A stretch of 64,000 nt of DNA from Prochlorococcus marinus XMU1406 (GTDB lineage Bacteria > Cyanobacteriota > Cyanobacteriia > PCC-6307 > Cyanobiaceae): the NCBI RefSeq assembly GCF_017696055.1, contig NZ_JAAORG010000003.1, positions 124,001 to 188,000 of the forward strand. The letters are read 5' to 3'. How positions within the stretch are numbered: position 1 is the first letter of the stretch; each line of letters starts with the position of its first letter. A program made the position numbers and the translations under genes. Positions 18,175-26,309 of this stretch are shown piece by piece. The notes under the pieces were generated by a model. The model saw nothing but the letters and a program-made list of their open reading frames with translations, ran no database searches and had not been told where the DNA came from.

Positions 18175-19152
18175 TTACCTAAAAAAATTAAAAAATTTAA
18201 GAATAACTTTATTAAGAAATTTCTTAAATTTATTTGAACTTTTTTCTTTCAATAATTTAGCCTTAGGCAATGAACTATTTATTATGGCAATTTTATATTT
18301 ATCTGAATAAAACTCCTCAAACTTTATTAATTTTGTAACCGTGCCAGTAGATCTCATAAATATATCTTCTCCTGAAATAATTTTCTCTTCGAGCGAAAGC
18401 ATTATATGAAAATTATTATATTCTTGATGAGTCCAATTTTTTATTTTCTCTTTTAGTTTTTCTACTCCACCCATATTAGTTAGATGGTAGCCATTAATTG
18501 TTGGAAGAGTAATAGTATTTATTCTTTTTGATTTATCTTTTATCCTAAACCAATTTAATGATTTAATTTTCAAATCTTTTGAATAACCTGCTATGGATCC
18601 CTCCCAATTTGAATCATGAAAAATATTCGGATAGTACCAAAATTCATGCTGTTTCAAAGATATTGGTTTTAATTTATTACCTGAAAAATAATTATGAACT
18701 TCATTTAAGTTATCGGGAAGTTCATCAGCATCAGAAAAAATTATTAAATCATTTGAATCTGTGTATCTATCAATGTAAATAGAGCAAGCTTCTCTTTGAA
18801 AAGAATCTAAAAGAAGATTTATTTTAGACTTGTCATAGTGGTTATGATCGATCATGATCTTCTTCAAGTAACTTGATTCTTTCTTTGAAAAATTATTATT
18901 TTTTTTAGAAAGATTATCTAGTAAGTGATCATAGTTTAAAAAATTTTCATCTCTAGAAATTATTTTTAATTTGTCTCCATATCTTTTTTTTAAATTAGAA
19001 AGCTCTGGCAAAATATGTTTCTTATATTTTCCGCTAAATGTTTGATTTGATTCAATAACAATAAATTGATCAATATAGTCCACAAGTGCTTCGAGTCTAA
19101 TTTCTAATAAATTAATCTCATTAAAAAACATACTGACATCAACTATTCGCAT
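18175..19152 (-). CDS. Family 17 glycosyltransferase
   Basis: A 325-residue protein resembling GT17 (beta-1,4-mannosyl-glycoprotein N-acetylglucosaminyltransferase family). It shows MFFNEINLLEIRLEAL and IVIESNQTFSG at the N-terminus, FSDADELPD near residue 140 as the DXD, FWYYPNIF, and GYHLTNMGGVEKLKEKI. These motifs are characteristic of bacterial GT17 members, whose sugar specificity is not established. It begins 2 nt from the end of the phosphatase-fold gene upstream on the same strand, so the two are probably co-transcribed. Confidence 0.85.
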   Translation of the reverse strand: MRIVDVSMFFNEINLLEIRLEALVDYIDQFIVIESNQTFSGKYKKHILPELSNLKKRYGDKLKIISRDENFLNYDHLLDNLSKKNNNFSKKESSYLKKIMIDHNHYDKSKINLLLDSFQREACSIYIDRYTDSNDLIIFSDADELPDNLNEVHNYFSGNKLKPISLKQHEFWYYPNIFHDSNWEGSIAGYSKDLKIKSLNWFRIKDKSKRINTITLPTINGYHLTNMGGVEKLKEKIKNWTHQEYNNFHIMLSLEEKIISGEDIFMRSTGTVTKLIKFEEFYSDKYKIAIINSSLPKAKLLKEKSSNKFKKFLNKVILKFFNFFR

Positions 19153-19154
19153 AA

Positions 19155-20600
19155 TTAGATACTAGATAATATTATTTTATGAAATTCTAGATAGTTAAGA
19201 GATTCTTTTTCGTCAATAACATTATCAATTTCATTCTGAAGAACATCGGAAGGATTTATTAGAGCTAGTAACCCTTCTGGAGTATGTGATCCAGAATGAT
19301 GATCTTCAACAGCAAAAAACTTTATTCCATATTTTTCATAATTTTTATTTGCTTCATTTAGGTTGAATTTATTTTGTAAATTCGAATCCTTAGAAGGATC
19401 AAGAGTTAAAACAATAGAGTTGGAAATTCTATCAACCTTATTTTTCAAGCCTATTTCTGTAACGAATTGGCATAAATGGGACTTGACCAAGTCTAAATCC
19501 AAGTTTTCGTTACCTTGAAAATTAAAGCCATATTGTGGTGCCATATTCCTTTCAATATTGAATTTAAATGTAAAATCAAGAGTATTGTTTAAATAGGTTG
19601 ATAGACTCTCTAAAAAAATCTCCATATTAACTATTTTTCCATCATATTTTGATAAATATTTATTGTCAAAGTCTGGATTAGGCTCTTGGCCCATAGATGA
19701 AGTAATACAAATAGTAAAATCTTGAAAAACTTTTCTTTTAATTATTAATCCTAAAAAGTCATCAAGCAAATCAATTGAAATATTAATTGCATCTGCATTT
19801 TTCCTGATCCAGTTTTTAGGATATTTGTTTTTATCAAGGAAAGAAGAAGTATCATGAGCATACCAATACCTATGCATATTCCCAGCTATGTGATTACTAA
19901 AGATAGCTGAATAATCAGGTTTAAATTTTTTAATTAAGTCAAAATAAATAGAAGCAATTAATGGGAACTGAGCCATTCTTAAAAATTCTTTATTCTTATT
20001 TTTTATTGCATAATATAATATTTTTATAATTAATTTTATACTAAAAAAAGAGATCCCAAAAGAGCTAGGGGATTTAAGAATAAAAAAAATATTTTTGAAT
20101 AAACTTTTATAAATAGCTTTAAGACCAGTTATTCTTGCTGATTTTCCTACAAGTGAATTATTAAAGGAGTTAAATTCTTTATATTTAATTGGTTTAGTAA
20201 TTTCCTTATCTCCAAAGCAATCAGGTAAATAAAACTTTAAATTTTTATTTTCAATTAAATCATTTGGGACTTTTGAAGAATGAATAGAGCTTATTATTCC
20301 AACACTTTTATTTTTAGAGGCTAATTTATCCCAAATTAGATAATTGCTTTCCAGAGAATCTGAATACCAATAACATTTATGTTCACTGAAAGGTTTTCCT
20401 GTATGAAATGAAGCCCAAGTTTGAGAAGGATACAATTTTTTTTTCTCAACATCAAGAGCCTTTGTTGTATAAATTTTTAATAATTTATTTTTATAAAGTT
20501 TAGAAATAACTTTGTTAATATTTCTTTTGCTTGAGATGTAGTTTTTTAATATTTCCGGAGATATTTCATTAATTTCCAAATTTATTATTTTTCTTTTCAT
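19155..20600 (-). CDS. Divergent alkaline-phosphatase-superfamily protein
   Basis: A 481-residue protein with the general outline of type I phosphodiesterases. YPSQTWASFHTGKPFSEH near residue 57 matches the segment carrying the Thr nucleophile. AIFSNHIAGNMHRYW retains a His where a metal ligand is expected, and HHSGSHTPEG near the C-terminus retains another. However the first ligand motif reads LEINEISPE instead of the usual DG, and the SDHG motif reads ITSSMGQEP, losing Asp and His. It may be a pseudo-enzyme, or use an altered metal site. It lies 2 nt upstream of the GT17 gene. A role in adding or removing a phosphate-linked substituent is only an inference. Confidence 0.62.
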   Translation of the reverse strand: MKRKIINLEINEISPEILKNYISSKRNINKVISKLYKNKLLKIYTTKALDVEKKKLYPSQTWASFHTGKPFSEHKCYWYSDSLESNYLIWDKLASKNKSVGIISSIHSSKVPNDLIENKNLKFYLPDCFGDKEITKPIKYKEFNSFNNSLVGKSARITGLKAIYKSLFKNIFFILKSPSSFGISFFSIKLIIKILYYAIKNKNKEFLRMAQFPLIASIYFDLIKKFKPDYSAIFSNHIAGNMHRYWYAHDTSSFLDKNKYPKNWIRKNADAINISIDLLDDFLGLIIKRKVFQDFTICITSSMGQEPNPDFDNKYLSKYDGKIVNMEIFLESLSTYLNNTLDFTFKFNIERNMAPQYGFNFQGNENLDLDLVKSHLCQFVTEIGLKNKVDRISNSIVLTLDPSKDSNLQNKFNLNEANKNYEKYGIKFFAVEDHHSGSHTPEGLLALINPSDVLQNEIDNVIDEKESLNYLEFHKIILSSI

Positions 20601-20692
20601 TTTTTAATTAATTTAATAATTATCTTATAAATAATTCTTTAATATTTAATTTTAAAATGTCAACTTTTATAAAAATACCATAATTTTTTTTA

Positions 20693-20722
20693 TTGGTAAA
20701 GTAAAAGTATTTATAGTATAAT
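20693..20722 (+). promoter_or_regulatory. Promoter of the small ORF-wzz unit
   Basis: TTGGTA at 20693-20698 and a perfect TATAAT at 20717-20722 are separated by 18 nt. Transcription would start near 20729, about 33 nt before the ATG at 20762. Its position argues that the 58-codon frame at 20762-20938 is part of the wzz transcript. Confidence 0.55.
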
Positions 20723-20761
20723 TTAAAAATATTTAAGTAGGTTGTACTAATATAAATTAAC

Positions 20762-20938
20762 ATGATAGAAATAATAGATAAAAATGCTCAAATAAATTAT
20801 TATAAAAATCCCCTTCTTATGAAGAGAGATTTTATTAATCTAAAAAGATCTTTATTATGCAAAACAAGCTCATTATTAAATGAAATAAGTAATCTAAAAT
20901 TTTCAGGATATAGTCACTACAAAATATTTACAGATTAA
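20762..20938 (+). CDS. Small hypothetical protein in front of wzz
   Basis: A 58-residue reading frame starting MIEIIDKNAQINYYKNPLLM and ending KIFTD. It is basic (Lys/Arg-rich), has no membrane segment or signal peptide, and matches no family I know. Support comes from the TTGGTA-18-TATAAT promoter just upstream and the 4-nt gap to the wzz-like ATG, which suggests translational coupling. It could be a regulator or partner of chain-length control, or simply a leader frame. It is not proven to be a gene. Confidence 0.42.
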   Translation: MIEIIDKNAQINYYKNPLLMKRDFINLKRSLLCKTSSLLNEISNLKFSGYSHYKIFTD

Positions 20939-20942
20939 ATTT

Positions 20943-22517
20943 ATGTATTCAAATTCTAAGGATAATCTCAATCAAAATTTCGAAAATAATGGAAATGATT
21001 TAATAGATCTCAAAAAAATTTTTAATAGAATTACAAGACAGAAAAATTTAATTATTTCATTAACTTCAATAGCAACATCTTTTTCTATATTTTATTCATT
21101 AACTAGAACTCCTGTATGGAAAGGGGAATTTCAAATAGTTGTTGAACAAAATAGAAATAATAATAACTCTACAAAAATAAATGCTCTGAATTCAATAAGT
21201 GGACTTCCAAAGATTGCTATGACAGGAGTATCAGAAACAAAATCACAAGAAGCCATATTAAGCAGTCCTTCAGTTTTAGAATCAGTCTATAATTTTGTTA
21301 AAAAAGAGAAAAAGAATACCTCTAATAATATTGATAATTTAAGTTTTAAAGAATGGAGAAAAACTTTTCTTGTCGTACAATTTAAAAAAAATACAAATAT
21401 CCTTAATATTAGCTATGTCGACACCGATAAAGAATTAATTCTCAAAACCCTTAAAATCATATCTTCAAAATATCAAAATTACTCAAAAAAGGATCGACAA
21501 ACGAGTTTGGTTAATGGCATAAAATACTTAAAGGTTCAAGAAGAGCAACTTAAGAAAAAATCAAATGAATCATTAAAAAGATTAAATGAATTTATTATTA
21601 CTAATGGCTTAGGAGCTATCGATGGTTTCGTTAAACTAGATACAACTTTTAATGACAAAAATATTTCTTCTCAAACGCAAAATATTATTTCTAATAAGGA
21701 TGAAATTAGTAATTCAGGAGCTGGTCAAAGATACTCTTCTCTATTTTTAATGCTTGAAAAACTTGAATCTGAATATATTGATCTTTCAACAGTTCTAAAA
21801 AGTAACTCTAAAACATTATCGACCTTAAAAACTAATATAGATAATTTAAAAGAGTTTCTTAAAAGACCAAATGAAATACTTTTAGAATTTAGAGTTCTGA
21901 AAAGAACAGCAAGTAGAGATGAAAGTTTTCTCAAGGATATTGAGGGCAGACTTCTGGCATTAGAATTAGAAAAAGTAAGAAAAGAATCTCCATGGGAACT
22001 TATTTCGGAACCTACTTTATTAGATCAAAGAGTTTCACCTCAAAGAAAATCGATAGTTTTATCAACTTTTATAATCTCTTTAATTGCAAGTTTTTTGATT
22101 GCCAAATTTAAGGAATTTAAAAGTGATTCAATTCATGATAATGATTTTTTGAAGGATTATTTAAAATTTAAATATCTCGGTAAAATTTATGAAAATAGCC
22201 AAACTTTAAACGAATTGATATTAAAAAAATTAATTGAAGTTTCAAACACACAAGCATGCAATATTATTTATTTAAATAAAGATTCATTTTTTAATAATGA
22301 AATCAAATCTACATATAATTTATTTCCAAAAAATTTTAAATTAAATATAGTAAATTCAAATTCTTTAGGTAATTTAAATAGCTCATCAAAAATTATTTTA
22401 ATAAGTGATCCCAGCAATTTAAGCAAAAAATCAATATCAGAAATAAGCAAATTTTTGGATGTTTATGAAAACCTAATTATTGGTTGGCTAAATATTGAAA
22501 AACAATATAAAAGTTAA
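20943..22517 (+). CDS. Wzz-type polysaccharide chain-length determinant
   Basis: A 524-residue inner-membrane protein. A first membrane helix lies at about residues 33-52 (LIISLTSIATSFSIFYSL). A long periplasmic region with strong coiled-coil character (about residues 150-340) and the typical PTLLDQRVSPQRK precede the second membrane helix near 367-386. These features match the Wzz family, which controls glycan length. The remaining 135 cytoplasmic residues sit where a tyrosine kinase (CpsD/BY-kinase) is fused in some homologues, but no Walker A motif is visible. It ends the polysaccharide island and is the last large gene before lexA. Confidence 0.8.
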   Translation: MYSNSKDNLNQNFENNGNDLIDLKKIFNRITRQKNLIISLTSIATSFSIFYSLTRTPVWKGEFQIVVEQNRNNNNSTKINALNSISGLPKIAMTGVSETKSQEAILSSPSVLESVYNFVKKEKKNTSNNIDNLSFKEWRKTFLVVQFKKNTNILNISYVDTDKELILKTLKIISSKYQNYSKKDRQTSLVNGIKYLKVQEEQLKKKSNESLKRLNEFIITNGLGAIDGFVKLDTTFNDKNISSQTQNIISNKDEISNSGAGQRYSSLFLMLEKLESEYIDLSTVLKSNSKTLSTLKTNIDNLKEFLKRPNEILLEFRVLKRTASRDESFLKDIEGRLLALELEKVRKESPWELISEPTLLDQRVSPQRKSIVLSTFIISLIASFLIAKFKEFKSDSIHDNDFLKDYLKFKYLGKIYENSQTLNELILKKLIEVSNTQACNIIYLNKDSFFNNEIKSTYNLFPKNFKLNIVNSNSLGNLNSSSKIILISDPSNLSKKSISEISKFLDVYENLIIGWLNIEKQYKS

Positions 22518-22548
22518 TAGAATATAAATCTTTTCAAAAAATATATAT

Positions 22549-22677
22549 ATGAGGTTTGTAAATCGGTTCACTAAATTAATTTATCTTCTTGGTATTTCAG
22601 TATTTCTCTAAAAATTTTGAACTGCAAGAAGCGAAGTAGATAAATATAAATTACAAAATGGTTCTGAAATAAATTAA
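22549..22677 (+). pseudogene. Possible remnant of a small exported protein
   Basis: One reading frame from an ATG at 22549 runs MRFVNRFTKLIYLLGISVFL, then meets TAA at 22609 and TGA at 22618, and continues TARSEVDKYKLQNGSEIN to a stop at 22675. The first part looks like a signal peptide and the second like the start of a small secreted protein. Without the two stops it would be a plausible 42-residue peptide. It may also be chance. Confidence 0.28.
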
Positions 22678-22714
22678 GTCTTTAACTTAAGTCTAGGATT
22701 TTAAAAAATAATTA

Positions 22715-23332
22715 TTAAACTTTTCTCCAAACGGCTAACAATTTACCTTGAAAAACAACTTCTTCAACATTTAACTCAATTGGTTCATAAGCTGGATTTG
22801 CTGCTTCAAGAAATATTTTTCCTCCTCTCTTAACAAAATATTTTAATGTTGTTCCTAAGCCAGGAACCATCGCACTAACAATCGTTCCATTCCTGAGAGA
22901 GTAGAAATCAGTAATTGGCTGCATCAACACCATGTCTCCATCTGCGATACATGCATTTATCATAGAATCCCCGTTAACTGTAAGAGCAAAAACATTTTTC
23001 TTTTTTAAAACTTCAGAAATATCTAAATTCTCTTGAACATCAGAATAAGTTTCAATTAAACCTCCAGCTGCGACTGCGCCCATAATTGGGACTCCTTCAA
23101 TAATTTCATCTACTATTTGCAGTGTTCTTGCTTTACCTTCTTGCCATGAGATATATCCCTTTTCTTGTAAATGCTTTAAACGACTTTGAATTGGAGCGGG
23201 AGATTTTAATCCCATAGCTTGCATCATCTGCCTGATGGATGGGCTATGTTGAAAGGCTTTCATATATTCTTTTATCCATCCATAAAGCTCATTTTGAGCT
23301 TGGGTAAGATCATCCCCCGAAAAATCTTCCAT
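22715..23332 (-). CDS. lexA: LexA repressor
   Basis: LexA represses SOS genes and cleaves itself when RecA filaments form. The 205 residues have an N-terminal winged helix (SPSIRQMMQAMGLKS, about 30-44) and a C-terminal S24 peptidase domain. The cleavage site is Ala89-Gly90 in GAVAAGG; the catalytic Ser is residue 123 in NGDSM and the Lys is residue 164 in TTLKYF. All cleavage residues are intact, unlike some cyanobacterial LexA proteins. A perfect dyad with two SOS-like boxes directly precedes the ATG, so it is probably autoregulated. It lies downstream of argF on the same strand. Confidence 0.95.
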   Translation of the reverse strand: MEDFSGDDLTQAQNELYGWIKEYMKAFQHSPSIRQMMQAMGLKSPAPIQSRLKHLQEKGYISWQEGKARTLQIVDEIIEGVPIMGAVAAGGLIETYSDVQENLDISEVLKKKNVFALTVNGDSMINACIADGDMVLMQPITDFYSLRNGTIVSAMVPGLGTTLKYFVKRGGKIFLEAANPAYEPIELNVEEVVFQGKLLAVWRKV

Positions 23333-23335
23333 AAA

Positions 23336-23359
23336 ACAAATGTACTCTAATACATTTGT
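23336..23359 (-). promoter_or_regulatory. LexA operator (perfect 9-bp dyad, two SOS-like boxes)
   Basis: ACAAATGTA at 23336-23344 and TACATTTGT at 23351-23359 are exact complements with a 6-nt spacer, 3 nt upstream of the lexA ATG. On the coding strand two tandem boxes, GGTACAAATGTATT and AGTACATTTGTTTT, each differ from the published cyanobacterial consensus RGTACNNNDGTWCB at one position. A candidate promoter, TTGCAA (23378-23383) and TACAAA (23355-23360 as complement) at 17-nt spacing, is overlapped by the operator, which fits repression. Confidence 0.75.
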
Positions 23360-23389
23360 ACCCTTTTATTAAGTATTTTGCAAGTAATC

Positions 23390-24316
23390 CTAGTTTAGAA
23401 GGCAAGATAAAAGTGCTTGTTGAGCATGCAATCTATTTTCTGCTTGATCAAAAATTCTATTTTTTTTACTTTCAAAAACCTCATCAGTTATCTCTTTAGA
23501 TCTGTATGCAGGGAGGCAATGAAGAATAATTGCATCTTTTTCAGCATTTCTTACTAAATTATGATCAATGGTAAATCCAATAAAGTCTTTATCTTTCTCT
23601 TCTTTATGATTTTCTTCCCCCATAGATGACCAAACATCTGTATATAAAACATTTGCTCCCTTTGCAGCAGCAATAGGATCATTAGTGATTTTTAATAAAT
23701 CCTTATTATTATATATTTCGTATGCTTTTTTAATGACCAAAGAGTTAGGTTCATAACCTTTAGGGCTCGCAATCCTAACTTCTACTCCTAATAATGCACC
23801 ACATAAAATAAGAGAATTTGCAACATTATTACCATCACCTATAAAGGTTAAAATTACGTCTTTAAAATCATGAAATTCATCTTGAATTGTCAAGAAATCA
23901 GCTAAGGCCTGACATGGATGTTCCAAATCTGTAAGAGCATTAATAACTGGCTTTGTGGACCACTTTGCATATTCTTCCAAATCTGAATGATCAAATGTTC
24001 TAATTGCGATAGCATCACAATATCTACTTAAAACTCTTGCAGTATCTTTAATTGGCTCTCCTCTCTTTATTTGTGATGTTGTAGGATTAAGGTCAATAGT
24101 GGTACCACCCAGCCTAGTCATTGCAACCTGAAAACTAACTCTTGTACGAGTTGATGACTTATCAAAAATTAATCCTAAAACTTTATTGTTAAGATCAATA
24201 TTTATCTTTTTATTTTTGAAATTATTTGCAAGTTCTAGAATATGAAAAACCTCATCGGTTGATAAATCCAAGCTTGATAGGAAATTGTTATTAGCAAGCT
24301 TATTTGGTTTTATCAT
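23390..24316 (-). CDS. argF: Ornithine carbamoyltransferase
   Basis: ArgF joins carbamoyl phosphate and ornithine to citrulline in arginine synthesis. The 308 residues match the family length. KSSTRTRVSF (about 53-62) binds carbamoyl phosphate, and DLEHPCQALADFLT together with ILHCLPAYR bind both substrates; the Cys of HCLP is the conserved active-site residue. It sits 28 nt after ftsH and 57 nt before lexA on the same strand. argD, an earlier step of the same pathway, is at 59511. Confidence 0.97.
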   Translation of the reverse strand: MIKPNKLANNNFLSSLDLSTDEVFHILELANNFKNKKINIDLNNKVLGLIFDKSSTRTRVSFQVAMTRLGGTTIDLNPTTSQIKRGEPIKDTARVLSRYCDAIAIRTFDHSDLEEYAKWSTKPVINALTDLEHPCQALADFLTIQDEFHDFKDVILTFIGDGNNVANSLILCGALLGVEVRIASPKGYEPNSLVIKKAYEIYNNKDLLKITNDPIAAAKGANVLYTDVWSSMGEENHKEEKDKDFIGFTIDHNLVRNAEKDAIILHCLPAYRSKEITDEVFESKKNRIFDQAENRLHAQQALLSCLLN

Positions 24317-24344
24317 GGATATTTCTAGTTGTATCTAGATTTTA

Positions 24345-26207
24345 CTATGCTGGCATTTTACTCTCTGCCAAGAGTGATTTAAGGTCATCCCCTTCTATAA
24401 CTTCTTCTTTAAGAATTTTTTGAGAAATCGATTCAAGAAGTGGTAAATTATTTCTCAAAATATTGAGTGCAGTTTCATGGGCATCATCGACCAAATCTCT
24501 TACCTCTTTGTCGATTGCTTGAGCAGTAGCATCACTAACAGACCTTCTAGGGTTATTACCATTTCCAAGAAACTGGCCTCCGCCTTGTTTATCATACGCA
24601 AGCGGACCAAGAATATCACTCATTCCGAATGTTCCTACCATTTGTTCGGCTATATCAGTTGCTCTTTGTAAGTCGTTTGATGCTCCGGTTGTAATCTTTC
24701 CGAAAACAACCTCTTCAGCAGATCTTCCTCCAAGAAGTGTAGCTATTTGTCCTTTTAGTTCTTCTTTAGAATTTAAAAATCTTTCTTCTGTTGGCAATTG
24801 AAGAGTATAACCAAGTGCACTCATACCTCTTGGTACAATCGAAATCTTTGCGACTTTAGAACCTCCAGGCATAAGATGACCCACAATTGCATGACCAACT
24901 TCGTGATAAGCAACCACTTTCTTTTCATCATCTTGCAAAACTCGACTTTTCTTTTCTAAACCAGCCACAACTCTCTCTATTGCTTCACTTAAATCTTGTT
25001 GTTCTACACTTTTTCTTTTGGCCCTAGCAGCAAGTAAAGCAGCTTCATTCACCATGTTAGCTAAATCAGCTCCTGCGAATCCGCTCGTAGCTTGAGCAAT
25101 TGAATCTAAATCTATTGAATCTGCGAGTTTAACTTTTTTTGTATAAATCTCTAAAATAGTTTTTCTACCTGATAGATCTGGTCTGTCAACTAAAACTTGT
25201 CTGTCGAATCTTCCTGGTCGCAGAAGAGCCGCATCAAGTACTTCTGGCTGGTTAGTAGCAGCAAGAACTATAACTGGCTTATCCGCTGAGGCGAACCCAT
25301 CCATTTCTGTAAGTAGTTGGTTTAATGTTTGTTCCCTCTCATCATTCCCACCAACTACTCCCATTGACCCTGAACGACTTTTACCAATAGCATCTAATTC
25401 GTCAATAAAGATAATGCAAGGAGCTTTTTTCTTAGCTTGCTCAAATAAATCTCTGACTCTTGCTGCACCTGCACCAACAAAAAGTTCAACAAACTCAGAA
25501 CCAGAAATAATGAAGAAAGGAACTTCTGCTTCTCCAGCAACAGCTTTTGAAAGTAGAGTTTTTCCTGTTCCTGGAGGTCCCACTAGAAGTACACCTTTAG
25601 GTATTCTCGCACCGATATCTGTGTATCTCTCAGGTTTTTTTAGAAAATCAACTATCTCCGTTAGTTCATCCTTGGCTTCATCAACTCCCGCAACATCAGC
25701 AAATGTCACCTTTGATTCATCATCAGGTACATAAACTTTAGCTTTACTTTTGGTAAAACTTAAAGCTCCTTGGGCACCACCACCTCCCATACTTCTTCTT
25801 GCAAAAAATTGTAAAACAAGGATGAAAATTAAAGGAGGAACAACCCAGCTCAAAATGGTAGAGAAGAAATTAGGTTTTTTTGGAGGAGCAGCTGCGAATT
25901 CAACCCCTTTACTTTCTAACCTTTGTGGAAGATCCATATCAAAAATTGGGGTTGTTGCTAAAACTGAAGGTGCCCCTTCTTCAGCTCCGTTTAATTCATA
26001 TCTAATTTGTTCTTGAGTAATGTATGCACGCTTAACTTCCCCATCATTAACCTGATCTATAAATAAAGAATAAGGAACCCTGGGGATTTGCATGTTTTGA
26101 TTAGGGAAAAGGCTGCTAAATAGAAGTAATGCTCCAACTCCTATCAAAATGATATTTACAATTCCAAATCTTCTATTAGGTTGATTATCATCTTGTCTTA
26201 TTGGCAT
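24345..26207 (-). CDS. ftsH: ATP-dependent zinc metalloprotease FtsH
   Basis: A membrane-anchored AAA+ protease; in cyanobacteria FtsH complexes degrade damaged photosystem II subunits and other membrane proteins. With the ATG start at 26207 it has 620 residues; a TTG four codons upstream is less likely. Two membrane helices (about 16-34 and 116-136) flank a lumenal/periplasmic domain. Walker A GPPGTGKT is at about 210-217, Walker B IIFIDELDAIG follows, and the zinc site HEVGH is at about 435-439. It lies upstream of argF and lexA on the same strand. Confidence 0.97.
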   Translation of the reverse strand: MPIRQDDNQPNRRFGIVNIILIGVGALLLFSSLFPNQNMQIPRVPYSLFIDQVNDGEVKRAYITQEQIRYELNGAEEGAPSVLATTPIFDMDLPQRLESKGVEFAAAPPKKPNFFSTILSWVVPPLIFILVLQFFARRSMGGGGAQGALSFTKSKAKVYVPDDESKVTFADVAGVDEAKDELTEIVDFLKKPERYTDIGARIPKGVLLVGPPGTGKTLLSKAVAGEAEVPFFIISGSEFVELFVGAGAARVRDLFEQAKKKAPCIIFIDELDAIGKSRSGSMGVVGGNDEREQTLNQLLTEMDGFASADKPVIVLAATNQPEVLDAALLRPGRFDRQVLVDRPDLSGRKTILEIYTKKVKLADSIDLDSIAQATSGFAGADLANMVNEAALLAARAKRKSVEQQDLSEAIERVVAGLEKKSRVLQDDEKKVVAYHEVGHAIVGHLMPGGSKVAKISIVPRGMSALGYTLQLPTEERFLNSKEELKGQIATLLGGRSAEEVVFGKITTGASNDLQRATDIAEQMVGTFGMSDILGPLAYDKQGGGQFLGNGNNPRRSVSDATAQAIDKEVRDLVDDAHETALNILRNNLPLLESISQKILKEEVIEGDDLKSLLAESKMPA

Positions 26208-26229
26208 AGTTATGATCAATTTTGAACTT

Positions 26230-26235
26230 ATTATA
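26230..26235 (-). promoter_or_regulatory. Candidate -10 box of ftsH
   Basis: On the minus strand TATAAT is found here, about 23 nt before the ftsH ATG, in the context GTTTATAATAAG. No strong -35 box is visible. The 102-nt gap to ribD also holds a nested dyad (26275-26302) that may be part of the same control region. Confidence 0.45.
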
Positions 26236-26274
26236 AACTAAACGAAGAGTTTCCGTATCTGTAATCTTTTTTTT

Positions 26275-26302
26275 GGGTAAGAACCGTACGGTACTTTGAC
26301 CC
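26275..26302. repeat. Nested dyad in front of ftsH
   Basis: GGGT (26275-26278) and ACCC (26299-26302) enclose a perfect 10-bp palindrome ACCGTACGGT at 26283-26292, which is GC-rich for this genome. On the plus strand a run of eight T precedes it, so it does not look like a terminator for ribD, whose transcript would continue into an A-run. It lies 40 nt upstream of the ftsH -10 box and could be an operator. Confidence 0.45.
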
Positions 26303-26309
26303 ATAAAAA

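Noticed and set aside
25414-26016. Plus-strand open frames antisense to ftsH
   Set aside because: FtsH on the minus strand is complete with all motifs; the antisense peptides are low-complexity reflections of its codons.
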